Source of the DNA: GCA-2718815 sp963578105 | GTDB taxonomy: Bacteria > Planctomycetota > Planctomycetia > Pirellulales > Pirellulaceae | Length of the DNA stretch: 64,000 bases | Direction of reading: 5' to 3' | NCBI GenBank assembly: GCA_963578105.1 | Contig: CAUZBP010000016.1 | Coordinates: 1 to 64,000 of the forward strand | Part shown: positions 55,432-64,000 of the stretch, piece after piece | How positions within the stretch are numbered: position 1 is the first letter of the stretch | Layout of the letters: each line of letters begins with the position of its first letter | Notes under the pieces: model-generated | The model's input: only the letters and a program-made list of their open reading frames with translations | Told to the model about the DNA's origin: nothing | Databases searched by the model: none | Program-made: the position numbers and the translations under genes

Positions 55432-56211
55432 GTGAGGCCCTGGAAACTTGAAGAAACCAATTACAGTATCACAAAACAAACTTCTTATGAGGTAGCAGTC
55501 CTACCGCTGGGTGCGACGGAACCGCACAATCTACACCTGCCTTACGGTACGGATACCATCGAAGGCACAATCCTGGGTGAAAAGATTTGCGAGGCTGCTT
55601 TTCAAAAAGGAGCGCAGGTCATTCTCCTGCCCACCGTACCCTACGGCACAGAAACCAACATGCGCCGCTTGCCACTGGCGATGAACGTGAACCCGTCGAC
55701 ACTTTACACGTTGCTTTCCGATCTCATCGAGTCACTGAATGAAAATGATATTCACAAGATCTTACTGCTCAACAGCCACGGTGGAAACGAACTCAAGCCT
55801 CTGTTGCGTGAACTTCACGGGAAAACACGGTCCCAAATTTTTCTTTGTAACTGGTACACGGCAATTCTCGATGTCTATGCAGAGATCTTCGATGCGACCG
55901 AAGATCACGCGGGCGAGATGGAAACTTCCTTCATGCTGGCTTACGCCCCGCACCTGGTTGCGCGCCAGGCAGATGGCGAGTTGACAGCCGACGAAGGGGA
56001 AAAATCCAAAATGCGGTTCGAAGCCCTGAATCAAGGCTGGGTCGAATTGACTCGACCCTGGCATCTGCTTACCACCAATAGCGGTGCGGGCAATCCACAC
56101 GCCGCAACGAAAGAAAAAGGCGAGCGTCTGGTGGAAGTCCTGGTCGAACGCCTGGGAACTTTTCTTGTCGAGTTGTCCGCTGCCAAAATCGACGAACAAT
56201 TTCCCTTCTGA
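55432..56211 (+). CDS. Creatininase-family amidohydrolase
   Basis: 259 residues starting at GTG 55432. The metal-binding pattern is complete: GATEPHNLHLPYGTD (Glu, His, Asp), LLNSHGGNE (His) and DHAGEMETS (Glu). The family includes creatininase, MftE peptidase and deformylases of flavin or riboflavin-like pathways, so the reaction cannot be named. It lies 9 bases downstream of the DUF1570-LRR gene and is probably translated from the same mRNA. The next feature is tRNA-His. Confidence 0.85.
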   Translation: MRPWKLEETNYSITKQTSYEVAVLPLGATEPHNLHLPYGTDTIEGTILGEKICEAAFQKGAQVILLPTVPYGTETNMRRLPLAMNVNPSTLYTLLSDLIESLNENDIHKILLLNSHGGNELKPLLRELHGKTRSQIFLCNWYTAILDVYAEIFDATEDHAGEMETSFMLAYAPHLVARQADGELTADEGEKSKMRFEALNQGWVELTRPWHLLTTNSGAGNPHAATKEKGERLVEVLVERLGTFLVELSAAKIDEQFPF

Positions 56212-56315
56212 GCCGGGGCCGCTGACCATGGGAAAACGCTACCCTTGTCGTCGCCGGAGGTGTCGACTAAATTGAGGGACCTTGCTGTAAGCACCGACAG
56301 CAAATGCTGTGCACG

Positions 56316-56390
56316 GTGGATGTAGCTCAGTTGGTTAGAGCACTAGATTGTGGTTCTAGGGGTCGGGGGTTCGAATCCCCTCATTCACCC
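56316..56390 (+). tRNA. tRNA-His (GTG anticodon)
   Basis: A full cloverleaf can be drawn. The acceptor is GTGGATG/CATTCAC, with a G-1 at 56316 opposite C73 at 56390, the identity pair of tRNA-His. The D-arm is GCTCAGTTGGTTAGAGC and the anticodon arm CTAGA-TTGTGGT-TCTAG has anticodon GTG. The T-arm is GGGGG-TTCGAAT-CCCCT. There is one G-U pair in the acceptor. CCA is not encoded. Confidence 0.95.
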
Positions 56391-56439
56391 TTTCGTTGTC
56401 GTCCGGGTAATGACAATTCCGCAGGGGTACTCCGGATGT

Positions 56440-57447
56440 TTATACCTGGGTTCTCTGCAGATCCTCGTCCAACGTGCGAAAGGTTGGAATACCTGACTGC
56501 TCCAACTCCGCGTGATAGGCGCGTACGGCTTCTAACGGATCGATCTGTTCATCGGCAATCGCACGCAGGTAGTGCACAAAAGTGAGCTGATCTTCTGCAT
56601 GGTTGATTTTTCTGCCATAGAAGGCTGCCCGCGCGCCGCTGTTTTTAGCTTCCCGCAACATGTGGAAAGCGTCGCAAGTGGTTCCCGCCGAACCGCCCAG
56701 GATGCCGATCGGAATGGACGAGTCGAAATGCACCAGGGCTTCCATTGCAGATCGACCAAAGTAAGGTATTTTCAACAGTATCGGTCGTGCAGCTTTCGTG
56801 ACTCCCGCAAGGGATCGTACAATGCAGTCATTCACGAAGCGAGGTACGTCCGCGACCGCCTCGACAGGCGCATTCGGCGAAAAGACTTCGAGAATGTGTC
56901 GCAGTCCTTTTGCCTCCGCTTCCAATCGAAACGCCTTGTAAGATTCAAGCATTGCCCGATCAATGTGAGGGCAATTGTTGAACGTCATAGAAAACAAGGC
57001 CAAGTTCACTCCACGACCGCGACCGCTTGCAGCCCCCGGATAGCAACCACACATCAAATGGTCGATCGTGGTTGTTGCAAACGGCAGGGCCGGTTGATCG
57101 GCGTAACTGCCACTGAAACCGCACCAGACATCTGTCGTGTCGTTGGCCCGTGCCGCAGGCGTAACCGGACTGTTGTCAAACATCCGTTCTTCCATCGTCA
57201 GCACCTCACTGGTACTGGGACTCATCAACATGATGTCCACCAGCCCCTGGCGGGTCACCTCACGAATGCTATCACGCAGTTGACCCATCGAGCGAAACCT
57301 ATTTGGAGCACTGCCTCGGGTGTGATCCAATCCCGCTGCAGCCAGACCAGCACCGAGGTCCGGGTCCTTGGCATCACAAAGAATAAAATCCTGGCAACTC
57401 GAGTCGGCTTGTAACCGCACTAGTTTTTCATCCAACGTTTTGTTCAT
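56440..57447 (-). CDS. Aldolase-like TIM-barrel protein (DeoC/LacD superfamily)
   Basis: 335 residues. The distal half reads like a class I aldolase barrel: a probable Schiff-base lysine in PILLKIPYFG, a phosphate-binding-like GILGGSAGTT and the closing ARAAFYGRKINHAEDQ segment. The N-terminal region contains LVDIMLMSPSTSEVL and a Thr/Asp-rich stretch. I recognise similar unnamed proteins in other planctomycetes. The substrate is unknown. The start is ATG with only a weak upstream GAG. The gene is convergent with tRNA-His. Confidence 0.7.
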   Translation of the reverse strand: MNKTLDEKLVRLQADSSCQDFILCDAKDPDLGAGLAAAGLDHTRGSAPNRFRSMGQLRDSIREVTRQGLVDIMLMSPSTSEVLTMEERMFDNSPVTPAARANDTTDVWCGFSGSYADQPALPFATTTIDHLMCGCYPGAASGRGRGVNLALFSMTFNNCPHIDRAMLESYKAFRLEAEAKGLRHILEVFSPNAPVEAVADVPRFVNDCIVRSLAGVTKAARPILLKIPYFGRSAMEALVHFDSSIPIGILGGSAGTTCDAFHMLREAKNSGARAAFYGRKINHAEDQLTFVHYLRAIADEQIDPLEAVRAYHAELEQSGIPTFRTLDEDLQRTQV

Positions 57448-58410
57448 GTCTCGATCCGACTCGAAGTACCTTGGGAAATCACGCAGACCACCGCAAGCAC
57501 CCTAACAACACCCTGCCACAGAAGGGACAACCGACCGCCTGGCACACCTGCGATTCCCAGCGACAGGGTCGGCAGATTCCGAGATGGGAGAACCAGACCC
57601 TGCTTGGACTCGGGATGTGCCAACTTCAAATGAATGGAAAATTTCAACCCATCCATTCGGTACCAGGTGCCTGATTGTTGCATCGTCATTTTGTTGAACT
57701 GACTGGAAAACGGGAGCCGTCAAATCTCTTGAGGCCGCCGCCACACCGAACTAAATATTGTGGCGTTTTCATCGCTATGTCGCAACATGAAGTTGATATC
57801 AAACAAAAGGACGGCTGGCCGTCCGCGACAAACAGGTGGACGCCACAAGTAGACCTCCGGTCAGCCGGTGGATGACGTTGGCAAATACATCCGACGGCAC
57901 AATTCACTTGGTATCAACTCTTTAAGAATCGCAGACCGCTCTGCAAGTGGCAATCAGTCCTGCAGTCCGTTGCCAAGTTTGGATAAAGGATCGCCTCACC
58001 GGCGCATCCACCGGGAACAAGTAGCTCCGGAAAAACTGCCGGCTACTCTGAAATTTTTTTCGAGAACTGCAAGGCAAACCCACCTGCGCAACTCGGAGCC
58101 CCCCATTCGTCCATTTTGGGGAAACTCTACTTTTCACCTGCGATCAGATAAAACCATTTTGCAGCAGCGGAAAATCCGCTGAGCCAGACAGCGCATACTC
58201 CGCCCGCCGACAACCGGTTTATAGCCCTGCTGTCATTCACCGTTCTGGACTTCGATTTCCAAAACTCGCCTGGAAGAATTGTCGAGTTACACTTATTTAC
58301 GAAGCCCTTTGTCATGGCTGCACGGAGCGTACTGCGGGTGCCAGGGGCTGCAGGATATTTTTCCGCAGCAGAAGCGTGCTGAAAGAACTGGTTTGGATAA
58401 GGGAAACGTT
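57448..58410. other. Long region without recognisable genes
   Basis: Nearly 1 kb between a minus-strand aldolase-like gene and the ketosynthase gene, so it should hold two divergent promoters. Open frames up to 104 codons occur on both strands but lack ribosome-binding sites, domains or signal peptides. I see no RNA family motif or repeat. Confidence 0.35.
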
Positions 58411-59673
58411 TTGGGTGAACCACTGGTAATCACTGGCGTGGGACTGATCACTTCATTGGGTAGTGACTCTCAATCGGTCTGGGCTGCTGTCCGTCAGGGA
58501 TTCAGCGGAGTTCGTCCGTTGATGGGCATTGACGGTCTTCCCGATGGAATGTTGCTTGCCGCGACTGTCGATCTGGAAGGAACACCTACTCGCTCACTGA
58601 AGGTACTTCATCTCTGCGATATCGCTGCCAGCGAAGCACTTCATGACGCCAGACTCGCAGGGGACCAAGTCGACCGCAGCAACATGGGCTGTTGGATCAG
58701 CGCCTGCATGCCCGACGATCGCGGTACGCTTGATCCGGATGCCGCCACGCTTGACGACCGGGACAGCGACATCAAATGGTATGACCAATTCATGCCCCAC
58801 GTGGCCCACAGTCATGTGATGCAGAAGCATGGACTGTTTGGACCCAACATGTCTCATTCGACTGCCTGCGCAAGTGGTCTGATTGAAATATTGTCCGCCA
58901 CACGGTCTCTGCGTGACGGCCAGTGTGATGCGGCCCTGGTCGGAAGCGGGGAAGCGGTTTCCAGAATGCTGGCCGCAGGTTTTCATCGGATGGGCGTCCT
59001 GGCTTATGACGAAGCGCCTGAACAAGCCTGCCGACCCTTTGATAGCCAGCGAAGGGGTTTTGTACTGGGTGAAGGTGCAGCCATGTTCGTGGTGGAACGA
59101 TTAGGACACGCCTTGAAACGAGGGGCGAAGATCTACGCGCAAATCGACAGCTGCCGGTGTCTCCCGGAAGCCCACCACATTACCGGTCTCGACGAAAAGG
59201 CCTCGACACTGACACGTTTGATTCAGGACACGCTCGGCGAAGCCGGGCTGGAACCCCGAGACATTGGATACGTCAGTGCGCATGGCACCGCCACGGAACA
59301 AAATGACAAAGTTGAAATGCGCGGAATTCATAACGTCCTCGGTTCCGACACCTCTTCCTACTGTGTGAGCGCGACAAAATCCATGCACGGTCATCTGCTG
59401 AATGCTGCCGGATGCGTGGAACTTGCAATCACCACGCTTGCCATGCGAGATGGATTTGCCCCGCCCACCATCAACCTCACAAATCCGGATCCCGAATGCC
59501 ACTTCGACGGGGTGCCATTAGTAGGACGTGAAAATCGATTCCAACATGCCCTGAAACTCTCACTGGCCTTTGGTGGTCATCTTGTCTCGGTATGCTTGAG
59601 TCGCTGGAATGACGCCCAGACAGGATTCGCATACCCCTCCGCCAAGGCGCTGCCTGGTGCGCAGGCCGCTTGA
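58411..59673 (+). CDS. Beta-ketoacyl-ACP synthase, KAS II (FabF) type
   Basis: The preferred start is TTG 58411, with AAGGG seven bases upstream, giving about 420 residues. The frame is open from 58279, but the extra residues have no family match. The thiolase-fold triad is complete: Cys in STACASGL, His in HGTATEQND and His in KSMHGHLLNAAG. It condenses malonyl-ACP with an acyl primer in fatty-acid or polyketide-like elongation. No ACP or ketoreductase gene is adjacent, so it is a solitary copy. Whether it is the housekeeping FabF is uncertain; overall sequence looks divergent. Confidence 0.88.
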   Translation: MGEPLVITGVGLITSLGSDSQSVWAAVRQGFSGVRPLMGIDGLPDGMLLAATVDLEGTPTRSLKVLHLCDIAASEALHDARLAGDQVDRSNMGCWISACMPDDRGTLDPDAATLDDRDSDIKWYDQFMPHVAHSHVMQKHGLFGPNMSHSTACASGLIEILSATRSLRDGQCDAALVGSGEAVSRMLAAGFHRMGVLAYDEAPEQACRPFDSQRRGFVLGEGAAMFVVERLGHALKRGAKIYAQIDSCRCLPEAHHITGLDEKASTLTRLIQDTLGEAGLEPRDIGYVSAHGTATEQNDKVEMRGIHNVLGSDTSSYCVSATKSMHGHLLNAAGCVELAITTLAMRDGFAPPTINLTNPDPECHFDGVPLVGRENRFQHALKLSLAFGGHLVSVCLSRWNDAQTGFAYPSAKALPGAQAA

Positions 59674-59733
59674 TCGGGATTCTCGACCAATCTGCACGGA
59701 AGCCAACTGACAATTCCCATCAAACGGTCGGTT

Positions 59734-61803
59734 TCACCCGCCTTGTTGCGTGGCCCGAAGATGGCGCACCTCTTGCAGGTACTTCTGAGCTGCCACATTC
59801 CGGGGATCCAGTTGTAGTACTTTAACAAAGTACTGCTCGGCGCGGTCAAAATCTTTCTGATGTAGGTAGAGTTCGCCGAGACCCAGCAGGGGCACCGGAT
59901 CGTCGGGAGCGGCCACTGTCGCCTGTTCGAGATGCTCCTCCGCCAGATCTCCACGCTCTAAATTGAAATACGCAATCCCCAGGGACAAATGGGAGGCCGT
60001 TAAATCGGGATTCAATTGTAGTGCTCGCTGGTAGCAAGCAACGGCATCCTTCCAACGCTTCTGCTTGATGTACACAACCCCCAAATTGAAATAACTATTC
60101 GCCCTGTTTGGTACGATTTCCAGGGCTTGAAGCTGCATCTTTTCTGCTTCTTCAAGGCGGCCTTGCCTGGCGTAAATCACACCCAAATTACTCAGCGCGT
60201 CAACATATCGCGGATTCGTAAGAATCGCCCTTTCAAAATGAGATTGAGCCCTTTTGACGTCACCTTTGTCCGCATAGTAGATACCAAGATTGTTATTTCC
60301 GAAATCGTAGTCCTTCATGATACGAATTGACTCTTCGAAAGCCAATTTGGCCTGCTCCGGTTTTTTAAGTTGTTCGTAGGCCACCCCGATATGATTACAG
60401 GCAAAGTAGTTTCGATCCGTCACACGTTTGGCATGCTCAAACAGTGTGAGGCTGTCTCTCCAGTAAGCAGCCTGAAACCAGGTCGCTACCGACAATCCTG
60501 TTAAAATCAGGCTCGTCAGTATTACCGCCGGAATTTTTGAACGATTCCAACGCTGACAAAGTTCAGAGCCACCCCACACAAAAAGAATATAGAGGCCGAT
60601 GGAGGGAAGGTAGGTATACCGATCTGCCCGCGCTTGCGTTCCCACTTGCACAATGCCAATCACGGGCATCAGTGTGCCCAGGTACCAGCACCAACCCACC
60701 AGCCAGTAAGGGCGCCGCCGCCAGAAAAAGAGCGCCGGTAAGGTGATCGCTAACAACACCATTCCTGCCACCACGGCCTGCAAATAGAGCTCGTGGGGAA
60801 TTCTCTTCTCCAGCACAATCGGATGCGGGTAAAAGATTGCCAGGCGAGTGGGACACAGCGTATCTTGGATGTAAGCGACAAAACTCACCAGGGCGTTAAG
60901 CATCCTTCCCTGCATAGGAATTGCTTCCAGCGAATTCAAAGCGCCAAATGCTGATTGTCCCTGAATCGCCTTGTGGCAAAACCAGACCGCGATCACCCCC
61001 AAAGGGATTTTTTCTGCCAGCAGAAAGTACCACCGCCTTGGAGGATACCTGGTTTCTGATTCGCTGTTGCCGGTTGATCCCGGCCCCAATCGCTGACAGG
61101 GCCAGTAGTCCAGCAACATCAACACGCAGGGCAACGTCACGATCATTGACTTGCTGAGCAATCCACAGCCAAAGGCAAGTAACATCCCCACGTAAGGCCA
61201 GCAAGCACGCCAACCCTGACAGCGCGCATACCAGCCATAGAAAAGCAAAGTCAGTATCCCAAAAAACGCACTGAGAACGTCCTTGCGTTCGGCCACCCAG
61301 GCCACCGACTCGACTCGCAATGGATGCAGTGCAAACACAAAAGCAACCACCAGCGGCGGCCAGAAAGAACCTGCTATTTGCCGCAATGCCCAGAACAACA
61401 CGACCGAGGTAGCAGCATGAAACAGTACATTGACGGCATGATGACCGCCCGGGTTAGTCCCAAACAACTGGACGTCCAGCATGTGAGACAACCAGGTCAA
61501 CGGGTGGTAGTTTCCTGCATGCGGTCCGGAAAACGCCCAGACAACTCCGCGCCAGGTCAAACCCTCTAACACAACAGCGTTCTTGGTGACGTAGGCATCG
61601 TCGTCACAAACGAGGAACTCGAATTCCAGGACCTGTGCATAGACGGAAAATATTACAACCGCCAGCAGAACCGAGAAAATAATCGACGCGTTGGAAAATG
61701 GTTCCGGCAGGACCCGGGAAACCAGGTTCTCCTTGGTTGACGGCCTTGTTTTTCTAGCCCGGCCAACAACGTCTTTTGGCGGCTTGTTCGATTTCTGGTT
61801 CAT
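59734..61803 (-). CDS. Multi-pass membrane glycosyltransferase-like protein with TPR repeats
   Basis: 689 residues. The first 460 hold about ten membrane spans. The first extracytoplasmic loop contains DDDAYV and HAGNYHPLTWLSHMLD, as in the PMT/GT-C-like TMTC proteins. The C-terminal 230 residues are five or six TPR units (FACNHIGVAYEQLKKPEQAK, YFNLGVVYIKQKRWKDAVAC, PLLGLGELYLHQKDFDRAEQ). Related planctomycete and eukaryotic TMTC proteins transfer mannose or other sugars to secreted proteins. Substrate and activity are inferred from the fold only. Confidence 0.8.
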   Translation of the reverse strand: MNQKSNKPPKDVVGRARKTRPSTKENLVSRVLPEPFSNASIIFSVLLAVVIFSVYAQVLEFEFLVCDDDAYVTKNAVVLEGLTWRGVVWAFSGPHAGNYHPLTWLSHMLDVQLFGTNPGGHHAVNVLFHAATSVVLFWALRQIAGSFWPPLVVAFVFALHPLRVESVAWVAERKDVLSAFFGILTLLFYGWYARCQGWRACWPYVGMLLAFGCGLLSKSMIVTLPCVLMLLDYWPCQRLGPGSTGNSESETRYPPRRWYFLLAEKIPLGVIAVWFCHKAIQGQSAFGALNSLEAIPMQGRMLNALVSFVAYIQDTLCPTRLAIFYPHPIVLEKRIPHELYLQAVVAGMVLLAITLPALFFWRRRPYWLVGWCWYLGTLMPVIGIVQVGTQARADRYTYLPSIGLYILFVWGGSELCQRWNRSKIPAVILTSLILTGLSVATWFQAAYWRDSLTLFEHAKRVTDRNYFACNHIGVAYEQLKKPEQAKLAFEESIRIMKDYDFGNNNLGIYYADKGDVKRAQSHFERAILTNPRYVDALSNLGVIYARQGRLEEAEKMQLQALEIVPNRANSYFNLGVVYIKQKRWKDAVACYQRALQLNPDLTASHLSLGIAYFNLERGDLAEEHLEQATVAAPDDPVPLLGLGELYLHQKDFDRAEQYFVKVLQLDPRNVAAQKYLQEVRHLRATQQGG

Positions 61804-62657
61804 CGGCCCTGAATGTCAAATCTGGTGCGGTCGGTGACTGTTCCCATTCTAGCTCAAGTGACAAACAAAGGCAGACCGTATCAAGCAACCAACTGGCACC
61901 CCTGTTGAGCCTCTACAACCTTTTGTATCGACAAGGGTGAGACAGTGACACAAGTTGACCGGCCTCGGCAGAAGGGGACAACGTGACATGCTCCGATGAG
62001 GCGTTTCCATTAAACCATCGTCGCATACCAGACCAGGTAAACCTGCTGCCGTGAAACTGGCTACCCAGCTAGTTGTTCTTCGGCAGGCCTTCAGGGCCGG
62101 TATCAGTTCTAACCCCCTGTCGTCAAAAACGCGCCAACGGACCAAAACAGACTTGCCAACCTGACTATCTCCAAGAGACCGATAGGCCAGAGTGACTTTA
62201 TCCGTTGTAGAAACTGTCTAACAGAGATCCATTCCTCCTCGGTTACCAGAATCTTAGTTCGCCCGTCCAAAAATCCTCAGCAAACATTTTTTTTCGCGGG
62301 ACCAGAGGTGTCATTCGCCTCTGAGAGAATACCCATGGCGAACGAAGAATCGGCCTTTGAAACCGCTTTTTTGAAGCGACATCAACATGAAATATTTCCA
62401 CGTCGTCAAGCCTGGGGTATGTGAAACAAACAGAGCACCTGTTTCCGTAGTTTTACCCCGGGGTGCTAGCAAAACACTTGAGGTGGCAAGAGTCCTCCCC
62501 AGTGGCACCGACAAGAGTGCCGCAAAGACCGTGGTTCTATCTTCGTCAGCGTGCACTGACCGCTTCTCCTACTGGTGGTCTGTTCACAGCGAACGACAGG
62601 CCTTCGCTACGGAGAGAACTGTTCCTGACCCCCATCTTCACTCAAGGAGGACTTCTG
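61804..62657. other. Long region without recognisable genes upstream of csrA
   Basis: About 850 bases. The right end holds the csrA ribosome-binding site. A short hairpin (AGAGG/CCTCT, 62303-62321) follows a run of Ts. Open frames overlap csrA in frame (from 62463) but lack coding character. The csrA promoter is expected here. Confidence 0.35.
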
Positions 62658-62858
62658 ATGCTCGTACTGACAAGAAAAAAAGACGAATCCATCGTCATCG
62701 GCAATCGGGTTACCGTCCGAATCCTGCGTCTGAAAGGAAATGTGGTGCGAGTTGGCATCGAGGCACCGGCCGATGTGCACATTCGCCGCAGTGAACTGCT
62801 TGAGAAACCGCTTGTACAGGAAACAGGGTGCTCACAAACCAAGCCCCTGCCTGGCTGA
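62658..62858 (+). CDS. csrA: Carbon storage regulator CsrA
   Basis: CsrA is a homodimeric RNA-binding protein that blocks or stabilises mRNAs at GGA motifs. The 66-residue protein begins MLVLTRKKDESIVIGN, with the canonical core continuing as IRILRLKG-type strands and RVGIEAPADVHIRRSEL, which includes the RNA-contacting Arg. The ATG at 62658 has a strong AAGGAGG 7 bases upstream. The frame is open for 65 codons before this, without family resemblance. No fliW or flagellar gene is nearby. The C-terminal tail (GCSQTKPLPG) is slightly extended. Confidence 0.95.
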   Translation: MLVLTRKKDESIVIGNRVTVRILRLKGNVVRVGIEAPADVHIRRSELLEKPLVQETGCSQTKPLPG

Positions 62859-63118
62859 GACGAGTTTGGTGTCAAACTGGCAGTAACACTTCCAGATAAA
62901 CAGTGAGGTTCAATCCACCATGTGTTCATGGCCCCCCGGTTTGTCAATCGTCGGATCCCCAGGAGTGTCTAAAACACCCTGGAAAACTTGCTGCCGCCGT
63001 CTGGGCCTGCAGCAAGAAACACTCGTATCACAAGTTGGAATTTTCCGATAACCCGGTTGGGAAGACTGGCCCGGAAACGCCATCTGCCGATGGCTCCCTC
63101 CCGGGGGAAGTTCTTTCG

Positions 63119-64000
63119 TCAGCCAGTCTTCAACTCTCGTAGCAGGGTGGTCCACTCCTGCAACTCTCGCTGCGGCTCCACCAGCGGAGCACGTTGACGA
63201 CACTGCTCCTGAAGTGCTTCATAAAACCCGGTGTCCGTCTCGGCACGCAACAATAACTGCCTGAGACCAACCGTGTCCCGATAGTCAAAGAAGCCCTGGT
63301 AGTCTCGGCCCAACATGCCAACTGCACCAGATATTTGTGACGAAACGACTGGCACATGTGTCGCGAGCGCTTCCCCAATGGTGTTCGAGGCTCCCTCAAT
63401 GCGAGAGCTACTGACCAGCAGACGGCTGCGGGCCAACAGTCGCAAAGCGCGACCATGCGTCAGGTTACCCAACCATTGGTAACGTGCGTTGCTTCGCATT
63501 TCCCGCAGCGCCCGGCCTCGCACGGCTTCTGAAAGGGCAGCGCCGCAGTGAACGATACGAATGCGAGAATGGGACGGTAATCGGCGGGCCGCGATCGCCG
63601 CTCGAAAGGGATCTTTGACGGCGCGCAGATGTCCCACAACGGCAACGTCAAAAAAACGTTTTCGAGACACGGCTCGCGATCGGGGCGCTATGGCCGATTG
63701 ATAAATAACGACGGCCTTTCTCTGAAACGAACCTGGTATCCAGTGAAAAGCGTCCTCCTGTAACACGACCAGACGTGTTGCCAGTTGCAGTGAACGTCGG
63801 GCTGCTGATTTGCTTTTGATGTCACGGTATAAGTCAGTACCCGTCAAGGCGAGTACGATGGGCTTGGAACCGCACACAGCATGAAATCGACGCACCGAAG
63901 AAGCAGAACGAAGCGCATGCAACGCAATCAGACAATCGGCCAATTCGCCTGAAAAGCAGGAGCGGACCTGAACACGATGTCCGAGTTTGCGCAAGATCCC
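63119..64000 (-). CDS. senB: SenB-like selenosugar synthase / TIGR04348-type glycosyltransferase (5' end cut by window)
   Basis: About 293 residues are visible; the 5' end lies beyond the right edge. It is a GT-B glycosyltransferase. From memory, features of the TIGR04348 group are ADCLIALHALRSASSV, the highly characteristic VLALTGTDLYRDI, VVGHLRAVKDPFRAA, RYQWLGNLTHGRALRLL and VSSSRIEGASNTIGEALA. That group was identified as SenB, which makes selenosugar for selenoneine biosynthesis in bacteria. SenA and SenC would be expected next to it, outside the window. The gene is on the minus strand, pointing toward csrA, from which it is 260 bases away. The family call is strong by eye; the pathway is inferred. 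Confidence 0.75.
   Translation of the reverse strand, partial: GILRKLGHRVQVRSCFSGELADCLIALHALRSASSVRRFHAVCGSKPIVLALTGTDLYRDIKSKSAARRSLQLATRLVVLQEDAFHWIPGSFQRKAVVIYQSAIAPRSRAVSRKRFFDVAVVGHLRAVKDPFRAAIAARRLPSHSRIRIVHCGAALSEAVRGRALREMRSNARYQWLGNLTHGRALRLLARSRLLVSSSRIEGASNTIGEALATHVPVVSSQISGAVGMLGRDYQGFFDYRDTVGLRQLLLRAETDTGFYEALQEQCRQRAPLVEPQRELQEWTTLLRELKTG

Noticed and set aside
56304..56585. 93-codon plus-strand frame over the tRNA
   Set aside because: Its VAQLVRALDCGSRGRGFESP start is the well-known translation of a tRNA gene (tRNA-His here).

Overview
The window reads as a chromosomal segment of a planctomycete (Planctomycetota). The evidence is the gene content: a DUF1559 protein with a prepilin-type N-terminus, a PEP-CTERM/dockerin-like surface protein, two DUF1570/peptidase-MA-like metalloproteases, membrane proteins headed by a four-cysteine zinc ribbon, a small exported family beginning MSDRERW, a membrane glycosyltransferase-like protein with TPR repeats, and a lysine-rich histone-H1-like protein. 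Genes lie in short co-directional groups with many strand switches and long gene-poor gaps. I see no phage, transposon, CRISPR array or rRNA; the window looks like ordinary core chromosome. Assignment below phylum level is not possible by eye.

Layout. 0-5 kb: a zinc-ribbon membrane protein, a DinG-family helicase, a small GYF_2 protein and hisF. 5.1-9.5 kb: an operon with a PilT-like ATPase, a membrane-anchored GspE-like protein whose ATPase motifs are destroyed, a CvpA-like protein and a membrane protein. 9.8-10.4 kb: a small exported family. 11.3-14.7 kb: a cobalamin riboswitch followed by a DUF1559 prepilin-like gene, a PEP-CTERM surface protein and a methyltransferase. 15-18 kb: an aroE-like paralogue, bioD, and hisI-hisG on the minus strand. 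18-25 kb, minus strand: a glycogen/maltodextrin group (GH57, GalT-like, GlgA) and an aspartate-type aminotransferase. 25-31.9 kb: a HEAT-like protein, the H1-like protein with a terminator, a DEAD-box helicase, a solute-binding lipoprotein and a metalloprotease lipoprotein. 31.9-36.3 kb: an ALDH7 dehydrogenase, a class III aminotransferase and a DUF1338 (HglS-type) protein, which together suggest lysine/2-aminoadipate degradation. 36-46.3 kb: pepF, an NRDE protein, a nuclease-like protein, pyrE, a LysM/YkuD protein, rarA, a CPBP protease, DUF2617 and an alpha/beta hydrolase. 46-52 kb, minus strand: DUF2752, a TPR protein, a response regulator, glyA and a secretin-like exported protein. 52-64 kb: a sugar isomerase, a DUF1570-LRR protease, a creatininase-family protein, tRNA-His, an aldolase-like protein, a KAS II-type synthase, a TPR membrane protein, csrA and, cut by the right edge, a glycosyltransferase resembling SenB of selenoneine biosynthesis.

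The most unusual signals are the B12 riboswitch placed in front of a surface-protein operon rather than known B12 genes, the dead secretion-type ATPase fused to membrane segments, the aroE paralogue lacking its catalytic lysine, the three-gene lysine catabolism set and the senB-like gene. All calls come from reading the sequence by eye; no similarity search was run.
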